Assembly: GCA_003671065.1 (NCBI GenBank)
Contig: QWPU01000186.1
Span: forward strand, 1,205-6,512
DNA: 5,308 bases
Direction of reading: 5' to 3'
From: Planctomycetota bacterium
GTDB lineage: Bacteria > Planctomycetota > Phycisphaerae > Phycisphaerales > SM1A02
Under the pieces are notes generated by a model that was given only the letters and a program-made list of their open reading frames with translations, did not search any database and had not been told where the DNA came from. Position 1 is the stretch's first letter. The number at the start of each line of letters is the position of its first letter. This document shows, piece after piece, positions 1 through 5,308 of this stretch. The translations under genes and the position numbers were made by a program.

Positions 1-2092
1 CCGTTTCCAGGAAGGTGTAGCCTGCGAGGCCTGACTCATACGCTCGCACTAGTGCGTTCGATTCTGCGACGCTCATGTGCTTGTCGCGCACCGCTCTTTC
101 GCACTCGTGGCGGATCGCTGCGGCCAACCGATTCACGTCGTATTGCACATATTGCAGCACTTCGCGAACGCTGTCGCCTTCGACGATTTCGTCGATCCAC
201 CAGTTGCCGTTGTCGTCGAGGCGGATGTGTGCGACATGCGTGTCACCGAAGAGATTGTGGAGGTCGCCCAGCGTCTCTTGATATGCGCCAACGAGGAACG
301 CGCCGAGGAAGTAGCGGTCGCCGTCTTTGATGTCGTGGAGTTCGAGGGCCTTCTTTACATCGTGGTTGTCAACGAATCGGTCGATCTTTCCATCCGAGTC
401 GCAGGTGACATCTGCCAAGGTCGCTTTGCGCGTGGGCCTTTCGTCGAGGCGGTGAATCGGCATGATCGGGAAGAGCTGGTTGATTGCCCAAATATCCGGC
501 AGCGATTGGAAGATTGAGAGGTTGCAGAAGTAGGTGTCGCTCGTGGAGTTCTCGAGGTCGGTGAGTTCTTCTGGAACGCTTGGCATGTCCTTCGCCTTGT
601 CTCTGACCTTCGCGCATGTTGCCCAGAACATTCGCTCTGCAAGCGCGCGATGCTCGAGACTCATGTAACCCACGCTGAACAAGTTCACTGCTTCGTCGCG
701 CGATTGCAACGCGTCGTGATAGCACTCGAGCACGCGTCGTTCGGTCACAGTCGTGAACGCTTCGTAGAGATCGACAATCGGCCTTGGCACTTCGCCGTGT
801 TCGTCTTTGCTCACACTGTCAAGCGATGCGGGCACGGTGAATCGATCGAGTCGATTCGCGCCCAGCACATCGAACACCAACACGCTTTGCTGCGCGACCA
901 TGGCGCGACCGCTTTCGGTCACGATCGTTGGATGCGCGACACCTTCTTCGTCACACACCGACATGATCTTGTAGACGATGTTTGCCGCATACTCTGGCAG
1001 CGTGTAGTTTGTTGAAAACTCGAAATTCGTTTGACTTCCGTCGTAGTCGACGCCCAAGCCGCCGCCGACATCGAGGTAGCGCATACCCGCGCCCATCTTT
1101 GCGAGCTCCGCATAAATGCGCGCGAGTTCGTTCACGCCTGAGTTCACTTGGCGGATGTCGTGGATCTGCGAACCCATGTGGCAGTGCAGCAATTGCAGGC
1201 AATCTTCCATGCCGCGCGCCTTCAAGTACTCGAAGACTTCGATCACTTCCGTCAACGACAAACCGAACTTCGCTTTCACGCCCGAGCTGTGGCGCCAACG
1301 ACCAGCGCCTGGCGTCGCGAGATTCACGCGCACGCCGATGGTCGGACGAATTTGATATTTGTCTGCGTACTTCACAATGAGGCGCAGCTCAGTGAGGTTC
1401 TCGATCACAGGAATGATCGTGCGACCGAGCTTGGCCGCGAGCATCACGAACTCGATGTAGCGCTCTTCTTTGAAGCCGTTGCAGATGATGATGCGCTCAG
1501 GCGAATCGCTCGTGAGACCCATCACCGCCAGCAACTCAGGCTTCGATCCCACTTCGAGACCGAAACCGTATTGCTCGCCGTATTCGCGGATCTCGTGCAC
1601 GATGCGACGCTGCTGATTCACCTTGATCGGATAGACCGCGTTGTACTTGCCCTTGTAGCCATTCTCACGAATCGCCGTGTCAAACGCGTCGTGGAGATCC
1701 TTCAGACGCTGATGGAGCAAATCGCTGAAATGCAGCAGCACAGGCGTGCGCAGTCCTCGCTCTTGCAAACCCTTCACCACTTCGAAGAGATCGACTTCGC
1801 GGCCTGGCGTGCGCGTTGGTCGCACGATCACATTGCCGTTACGCGCGATCTCGAAGAAGCCCTTGCCCCAACCGCGCAGATTGTAAATGTCAGCGGCGTC
1901 ATCGATCGTCCACGGATCGATTCCTGCCTTCGTGCGTGCGAAGTTTCCGTTGGATTGCGGCGTTGTGGGTGCGGCTGTGGATGCAGCTGTTTGCGCAGCT
2001 GTTGTCGCGGCCGGGGTAGCGCCCGTCGCGGCTGTGGTCGATTGCGGGCTTGGAACTGAAGAGGTAGCTGTCGAAGGAATCGCCTGAGACAT
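1..2092 (-). CDS. speA: Biosynthetic arginine decarboxylase, PLP-dependent, 3' end cut by window edge
   Basis: Converts arginine to agmatine and CO2, the first step of the agmatine route to putrescine and spermidine; expected in the cytoplasm. Translating the minus strand from ATG 2092 gives 697 uninterrupted codons. Residues 1-57 are a Ser/Thr/Ala/Pro-rich extension; the family core starts at WTIDDAADIYNLRGWGKGFF (about 60-79). The PLP-binding lysine is K157 in YPIKVNQ. HCHMGSQ (303-309) carries the His expected to stack on PLP, LDVGGGLGVDYDG (340-352) is the phosphate-binding Gly loop, and TESGRA (392-397) carries the Glu expected near the pyridine nitrogen. YFCNLSIFQSLPDIWAI and then TCDSDGKID (C564) form the second half of the active site. 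The last visible residues, GLAGYTFLET (688-697), match the usual family end, so the stop should lie a few codons outside. Catalytic residues are intact. E. coli SpeA is about 658 residues, so the excess is the N-terminal extension. No ATG, GTG or TTG codon occurs between 2092 and the core; an in-frame GTG at 2164 lies inside the probable promoter and is less likely. No clear Shine-Dalgarno; GGAAAG sits about 17 nt upstream. The motif set distinguishes it from diaminopimelate or ornithine decarboxylases. Confidence 0.96.
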   Translation of the reverse strand, partial: MSQAIPSTATSSVPSPQSTTAATGATPAATTAAQTAASTAAPTTPQSNGNFARTKAGIDPWTIDDAADIYNLRGWGKGFFEIARNGNVIVRPTRTPGREVDLFEVVKGLQERGLRTPVLLHFSDLLHQRLKDLHDAFDTAIRENGYKGKYNAVYPIKVNQQRRIVHEIREYGEQYGFGLEVGSKPELLAVMGLTSDSPERIIICNGFKEERYIEFVMLAAKLGRTIIPVIENLTELRLIVKYADKYQIRPTIGVRVNLATPGAGRWRHSSGVKAKFGLSLTEVIEVFEYLKARGMEDCLQLLHCHMGSQIHDIRQVNSGVNELARIYAELAKMGAGMRYLDVGGGLGVDYDGSQTNFEFSTNYTLPEYAANIVYKIMSVCDEEGVAHPTIVTESGRAMVAQQSVLVFDVLGANRLDRFTVPASLDSVSKDEHGEVPRPIVDLYEAFTTVTERRVLECYHDALQSRDEAVNLFSVGYMSLEHRALAERMFWATCAKVRDKAKDMPSVPEELTDLENSTSDTYFCNLSIFQSLPDIWAINQLFPIMPIHRLDERPTRKATLADVTCDSDGKIDRFVDNHDVKKALELHDIKDGDRYFLGAFLVGAYQETLGDLHNLFGDTHVAHIRLDDNGNWWIDEIVEGDSVREVLQYVQYDVNRLAAAIRHECERAVRDKHMSVAESNALVRAYESGLAGYTFLET

Positions 2093-2110
2093 TGAAGTCG
2101 TGGACCGTTC

Positions 2111-2124
2111 TTTCCAAAAGGAAA
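2111..2124 (-). other. Small perfect inverted repeat in the speA leader
   Basis: TTTCC and GGAAA arms flank a 4-nt A/T loop (AAAA on the plus strand, TTTT on the minus strand). In the speA transcript this could form a 5-bp hairpin 19 nt before the ATG. One arm contains the only purine-rich stretch (GGAAAG) that could serve as a weak ribosome binding site, although its 17-nt spacing is long. The stem is short and could be chance. Confidence 0.25.
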
Positions 2125-2162
2125 CCCCGAGCGGGATGCGTGGACGCGCGGGAAGGATCGAC

Positions 2163-2191
2163 ACTATAGGGCATTGGGCTTTCCTACCCAA
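2163..2191 (-). promoter_or_regulatory. Candidate sigma-70-type promoter for speA
   Basis: On the minus strand, TTGGGT (2191-2186) and TATAGT (2168-2163) are separated by 17 nt. The -10 element matches TATAAT at five of six positions; the -35 element keeps only the TTG. Transcription would begin near 2156 and give a leader of about 64 nt before the ATG at 2092. The spacing and position suit speA, but this is a pattern match only, and planctomycete promoters are poorly defined. Confidence 0.4.
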
Positions 2192-2227
2192 ATCAGGGAA
2201 GTCCAAAGTGCTCGAGAATTTCGTTTT

Positions 2228-2240
2228 GATTCGCCGAATC
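2228..2240. promoter_or_regulatory. Operator-like palindrome, 6-bp arms around one central base
   Basis: GATTCG, a central C, and CGAATC form a perfect 13-bp inverted repeat. It lies in the divergent region, overlapping the weak plus-strand promoter candidate and about 37 bp upstream of the candidate speA -35 element. Size and symmetry suit a dimeric regulator, but there is only one copy and no regulator gene in the window, so function is inferred from position alone. Confidence 0.25.
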
Positions 2241-2358
2241 TGGGTGCATACTTCCACTGCGGCTCCCTCGCCGTGGCACTGACCCCTCCTTGCCGACCTG
2301 TCCTCCCTCCCCACTTGCAGCCGTCACCCTGTCGCTGCATCACAGTTTTGGATTCCAC

Positions 2359-3081
2359 ATGATTCACCACGCTTTCCCCGCATCGGCGCTGTCTGTCGCG
2401 TTCGCCTCCGGCATGGCTGCCTCACTTGTTGCCTCAGCTGCACTTGCTGGCCCATCTTGGGATCTCGACAACACGAGCGACGCGAAGCAAAGCGCGCAAG
2501 ACGCGCAAGCAGTCACCACGAGCGGCTCGGTGCTCGACATCAGCGGAAGTTTGGGCGGATACTCGCTCCTTGGTTCGGCGGATCTTGTGGACATGTATCT
2601 CGTGTACATCAACGCGCCGATGACCTTCTACATGTCGACTGCGGGCGGTCAGTTCGGCGGTTCTGCCAACTTCGACTCGCAGCTCTTTCTCTTCAGCGCG
2701 CAAGACACGCCGACCGGCATGAGCGCAGGCGCGTTGCTTGCCAATCATCTCGCGGCAGCAGGATCCTCAGGCTCGTTTGTCGGCAGCGCGTCGAGCGATG
2801 GCTCGTACCGCCTCGAGAACGCGGGCTTCTACTACCTCGCCATCTCTGGGTTTGGAACGAATCCCTACGCAAGCAACAACGAACTTTTGTGGGGTGCGCT
2901 CACTGATCCAGGAATCGTCGCGTACGGTCAAGGAAGAGAACTCGCCAATTGGCAGAACAATGGAAACGTGCAAGCCGGCGCGTACACCATTCACCTCAAC
3001 GGCGTCACGGGCGTTCCAGCACCAGGCGCGTGCGCGCTGCTCGGCCTCTGCGGACTTCTCCGCTCACGCCGTCGGAACTAA
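2359..3081 (+). CDS. Secreted PEP-CTERM-like protein with a PPC-like beta-rich body
   Basis: Predicted 240-residue exported protein. Starting at ATG 2359 gives a good signal peptide: a short N-terminus, a hydrophobic stretch around 10-29, and ALA before G31 as the likely cleavage site. An in-frame ATG at 2290 would add 23 Pro/Ser-rich residues ahead of the signal, so 2359 is preferred; no Shine-Dalgarno is visible at either. The mature part is rich in Gly, Ser, Ala and Asn. It has the pattern of PPC-like secreted beta-sandwich domains: ISGSLGGYSLLGSADLVDMY, then FDSQLFLFSAQDT, then GFYYLAISGFGTNPY. The tail GVPAPGACALLGLCGLLRSRRRN is a PEP-CTERM-type sorting signal: PAPG motif (220-223), hydrophobic helix, then an Arg cluster. 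In this family an exosortase is thought to recognise the tail and anchor or release the protein at the surface; no exosortase gene is in the window. The two cysteines in the sorting helix (225, 231) are unusual. Ligand and role are unknown; I see no catalytic motif. The gene converges on the kinase gene and overlaps its last codons. Confidence 0.85.
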   Translation: MIHHAFPASALSVAFASGMAASLVASAALAGPSWDLDNTSDAKQSAQDAQAVTTSGSVLDISGSLGGYSLLGSADLVDMYLVYINAPMTFYMSTAGGQFGGSANFDSQLFLFSAQDTPTGMSAGALLANHLAAAGSSGSFVGSASSDGSYRLENAGFYYLAISGFGTNPYASNNELLWGALTDPGIVAYGQGRELANWQNNGNVQAGAYTIHLNGVTGVPAPGACALLGLCGLLRSRRRN

Positions 3082-5250
3082 CTTCTCATCCGACGCAGGA
3101 CTTTCTGGTTCGAGAGGTGCCGGTGGCACTGCGCTCTCAAGTAACTGCAGCAATCCCGCGGCTTCGCGCGTCATTTGCGCCGAATCTCCTTTGCGTTCGC
3201 GAAGCACACGCTCAGCAATCCGCGCGTTCTCGAGCGCGCGCGTTGAGTCACCGAGTCTCAACTGCATGAGCGCGATGCTGTAGTGCGTTCGTCCAATGCG
3301 ATAGTCATCGGCGGCAACGCGTGGCAAAAGCGTCGCGAGCGCTTGTTCATAGAGCATGAGCGCGTTGGCGGGATCGTTCTGTGCCGCAGCGAGCGCGGCT
3401 TGACCGTTGAGCACTGCAGCGCGCGCGATGGCTGCTGCTTTCGTCTGCGGAAACTGTTCGCTGCGAGCGAGCGCGTCTTTGAGGCACGCTGCGGTTTCTT
3501 CGAACTTTCGCTGCGCACGCAGAGCGCTTGCGAGTTGACGAATCGTGTCGACAGTATCGACATCAAACTCTCCGAGCGCTGCTTCACGATGTGTGATCGC
3601 AGAACGATAGAACGCTTCAGCGCCCACAAAATCTTGCGTGTTGAAGCGCACGCGCGCGAGTGCGAGTTCTGTTTCCGCAAGTTGCGCGTCACTCACGAGC
3701 CCCGCTTTCGCGCCTTCTGATTGCGTGGCATACGCCTGTTCGATCGCGGCGCGTGCGGTGGCGGGATCATCGAATCCAAGGTGAATCAAGCCAATCGTGC
3801 GCAGCACACCCGCGAGCAAGTACGGTTCATCCGCAAGTTCCGTCGTCACTTGTTGTTCAACGAGCGCGAGAAACTGATCGACGCTCATCTCGCTCGAGCC
3901 CGCGCCCGTCTCAGGATTCGCCGAACCGAGCGCGTTTTGAAAAGTGGAAAGCGTGCGCTCACTTTGAATACGCAGTCGCTCCGCGTTGGCGTACGCAACT
4001 GCAAGTGCAATCGCTGACGCGATGATGGTGAGCAGCAACGCAGCGGCAGCGCTTGATGCAAGCCAGTGTCGACGCACGGTCTTGCGAATGATGTAGGCCA
4101 CGCTGTCATCACGCGCCAAAATCGGGCGGCCATCGAGAAAACGCTCGAGATCCTCGCAGAGCGCATCGGCGCTGTCGTAACGACGCGAGGGATCACTCGC
4201 AAGCAAACGCAACACGATGACTTCGATATCGCGATCCAAACGAGGCAACAGTGTTGAAGGCTTCGGTGGAGCCATCATGGTCTTCTGCGTGACGAGTTCC
4301 GCTATCGAACGCGCGCCTTCGAAGGGCTTTTTTCCTGTGAGACACTCGAAGAACACCACGCCGAGCGCGTAGAGATCGCAACGCGTGTCGATTGCAGTTG
4401 GATCTCCTGCGAGCTGTTCAGGCGCGGCGTAAGCGAATGTGCCGAGGAACTCGCCGACGATCGTCGTGCCACCGTTGACATCCGCAGGATTCGAACCATC
4501 AGTAAGGCGCGCAAGACCGAAATCGAGCACGCGCGGAACGCCATCTGAATCAACCAAGATGTTTCCTGGCTTTAGATCGCGATGAATCACGCCTCGACGA
4601 TGCGCGTATGCGATGCTGTCTGCGATCGAACGAAAGAGCGCGGCGATATCACGCACGCTCGGCACGCGCGATTTCACATACGCATCGAGCCGTTCACCCT
4701 TGACCAACTCCATCGCAAACCACGGTTCGCCATCGCGCGTGAGACCGCTTTCGTAGAGCGTGACGATTCCAGGATGACGCATGCCCGCGACGACTTCGAC
4801 TTCGCGTTCGAAGCGCACGCGTTGACGATCACTCGCGAACTTTCCGCCGAGCAACATCTTCACTGCGCACGCTCGATGCGTTGAGCGTTGCTCAGCCACG
4901 AAGACCGCGCCTTGTCCGCCACGATGCAATTCTTCGCCGAGTCGGTATCCGCGGATCGGATCCAAATCGCCCTGCTCACTCGCATCAAGAAGTTTGGAAG
5001 TCAGCGCGTGCGGCGCTGCAATTCTGCCGATTTCGTGCAGCAGCGCGTTGTCCGAATCAAACGCATCGATCGCCGCAAGGCAGCGCGCGCAATACATCAC
5101 ATGCGCGCAGAGTTGATCATCAACAGGCACTTGGTCGTCGTGACGCGCGAGCGCTGCGAGTTCAAGCAAGTCGCGGTGAAACTTTCCACAGCCCACAACC
5201 GCGCCGAAGCCTTGCGTGTCATCAGTGCGGTCACCTGGACTTCCGCTCAC
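3064..5250 (-). CDS. Membrane Ser/Thr protein kinase (PknB-like) with TPR-like C-terminal tail
   Basis: Predicted 728-residue Hanks-type kinase that phosphorylates Ser/Thr on unknown protein targets. H50-x3-C54-x2-C57 resembles the zinc-binding motif of anti-sigma-like zf-HC2 domains. The kinase domain spans about 102-373: glycine loop HRGGQGAVF (109-117), ATP-anchoring K131 in ACAVKML, probable helix-C Glu E150, HRDLKPGN (223-230) with catalytic D225, DFG (243-245), and AAPE (275-278) ending the activation segment. All catalytic residues are present, so it should be active. The usual first Gly of the loop is H109. A hydrophobic helix at about 397-421, after an Arg-rich stretch, is the single membrane span. 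Residues 475-705 are Ala/Leu-rich helical pairs with TPR spacing, predicted outside the cytoplasm, followed by a Pro/Glu-rich end. This layout is common in planctomycetes. The start is GTG at 5250: tandem in-frame stops (TGA TAA, 5280-5275) lie just upstream and no other start codon intervenes; a later start after residue 50 would lose the Cys motif. The stop at 3064 lies inside the neighbouring convergent gene. Pathway unknown. Confidence 0.93.
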   Translation of the reverse strand: MSGSPGDRTDDTQGFGAVVGCGKFHRDLLELAALARHDDQVPVDDQLCAHVMYCARCLAAIDAFDSDNALLHEIGRIAAPHALTSKLLDASEQGDLDPIRGYRLGEELHRGGQGAVFVAEQRSTHRACAVKMLLGGKFASDRQRVRFEREVEVVAGMRHPGIVTLYESGLTRDGEPWFAMELVKGERLDAYVKSRVPSVRDIAALFRSIADSIAYAHRRGVIHRDLKPGNILVDSDGVPRVLDFGLARLTDGSNPADVNGGTTIVGEFLGTFAYAAPEQLAGDPTAIDTRCDLYALGVVFFECLTGKKPFEGARSIAELVTQKTMMAPPKPSTLLPRLDRDIEVIVLRLLASDPSRRYDSADALCEDLERFLDGRPILARDDSVAYIIRKTVRRHWLASSAAAALLLTIIASAIALAVAYANAERLRIQSERTLSTFQNALGSANPETGAGSSEMSVDQFLALVEQQVTTELADEPYLLAGVLRTIGLIHLGFDDPATARAAIEQAYATQSEGAKAGLVSDAQLAETELALARVRFNTQDFVGAEAFYRSAITHREAALGEFDVDTVDTIRQLASALRAQRKFEETAACLKDALARSEQFPQTKAAAIARAAVLNGQAALAAAQNDPANALMLYEQALATLLPRVAADDYRIGRTHYSIALMQLRLGDSTRALENARIAERVLRERKGDSAQMTREAAGLLQLLESAVPPAPLEPESPASDEKLVPTA

Positions 5251-5308
5251 GCCGACAATCCAGCGCTGGGTCGCTTATCATCGCTCTCCCACTCGCCTGG
5301 CTCTTCTT
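5247..5308 (-). CDS. Possible 3' end of an upstream gene overlapping the kinase start
   Basis: One minus-strand frame is open from the window edge and reads EEPGEWESDDKRPSAGLSA before a TGA at 5249-5247. That TGA overlaps the kinase GTG as GTGA, the usual arrangement for translationally coupled genes. The tail is hydrophilic, as C-terminal ends often are. In planctomycetes such kinases often follow an ECF sigma factor gene, but nothing in these 19 residues identifies the product. A second frame ends in tandem stops (5280-5275) and uses AGA/AGG codons that look atypical here. A third runs to a TGA at 5233-5231. The choice is therefore uncertain. Confidence 0.3.
   Translation of the reverse strand, partial: EEPGEWESDDKRPSAGLSA

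Larger units (their letters stand above)
2093..2358. other. Divergent intergenic region between speA and the secreted-protein gene
   Basis: These 266 bases separate two divergent start codons and should carry both promoters. The speA side has a reasonable -35/-10 pair (2163-2191) and a small hairpin (2111-2124). The plus-strand side has only a weak candidate: TTGATT at 2226-2231 and CATACT at 2247-2252 with a short 15-nt spacer. A 13-bp palindrome (2228-2240) overlaps that candidate. From about 2255 to 2335 the plus strand is rich in C and T with few purine runs, so the secreted-protein transcript would have a pyrimidine-rich leader. No convincing ORF, tRNA or known riboswitch fold is visible. 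The longer open frames crossing this region have no recognisable protein features. Confidence 0.6.

Noticed and set aside
1148..2059. 303-residue open frame on the plus strand
   Set aside because: Lies entirely antisense to speA, whose translation shows intact family motifs throughout; the plus-strand protein has no recognisable domain and a skewed Arg/His/Cys-rich composition typical of shadow frames.
1899..2174. 91-residue minus-strand open frame covering the speA start
   Set aside because: Different frame from the conserved speA reading; no features, and it would displace the clear SpeA start.
2226..2252. TTGATT/CATACT as a promoter for the secreted-protein gene
   Set aside because: Spacer is only 15 nt and each element matches the consensus at four of six positions; too weak to list as its own feature.
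2290..2358. Upstream ATG extension of the secreted protein
   Set aside because: It would put 23 Pro/Ser-rich residues ahead of a well-formed signal peptide; ATG 2359 gives a normal exported protein.
2738..3283. 181-residue open frame on the plus strand
   Set aside because: Runs out of frame through the secreted-protein gene and antisense to the kinase end; Arg/Ser-rich composition and no domain.
3258..4025. Several 100-145 residue open frames on both strands inside the kinase gene
   Set aside because: All are alternative frames of a kinase gene with a continuous and conserved reading; compositions are Arg/Ser-rich with no motifs.
1..5308. Mobile elements, CRISPR arrays, tRNA or rRNA genes, defence or toxin-antitoxin modules
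   Set aside because: No transposase or integrase motif, no regularly spaced repeats, no cloverleaf-like segment and no small gene pair seen on either strand.

Overview
The window looks like a chromosomal segment from a planctomycete, most likely a Phycisphaerae-like lineage. Three things point there. One is a Ser/Thr kinase built as N-terminal HxxxCxxC motif, kinase domain, transmembrane helix and TPR-like tail. The second is a secreted protein ending in a PAPG-type PEP-CTERM sorting tail. The third is the moderately high GC content with no clear Shine-Dalgarno sequences. This placement is inferred from gene architecture, not from a marker gene.

Layout: (1) Positions 2092 to 1, minus strand, hold a nearly complete biosynthetic arginine decarboxylase (speA) that runs off the left edge. 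I read 697 codons by translating the minus strand; the last visible residues match the usual family C-terminus, so only a few codons should be missing. (2) Positions 2093-2358 are a divergent intergenic region with a plausible speA promoter, a 13-bp operator-like palindrome, a small hairpin and a pyrimidine-rich leader. (3) Positions 2359-3081, plus strand, encode a secreted protein with a signal peptide, a beta-rich PPC-like body and a PEP-CTERM-like tail. (4) Positions 5250-3064, minus strand, encode a 728-residue membrane Ser/Thr protein kinase that converges on the secreted-protein gene and overlaps it by 18 bp. (5) The last 58 bases (5251-5308) may hold the 3' end of an upstream minus-strand gene whose TGA would overlap the kinase GTG start.

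The three genes do not form one operon or an obvious joint pathway. SpeA makes agmatine for polyamine synthesis. The secreted protein is probably sorted to the cell surface by an exosortase encoded elsewhere. The kinase is a membrane signalling protein whose TPR tail is predicted to lie outside the cytoplasm. I see no mobile element, CRISPR array, RNA gene or defence system. The window is mostly ordinary chromosome; the points worth a second look are the gene boundaries, the unusual SpeA N-terminus and the divergent regulatory region.
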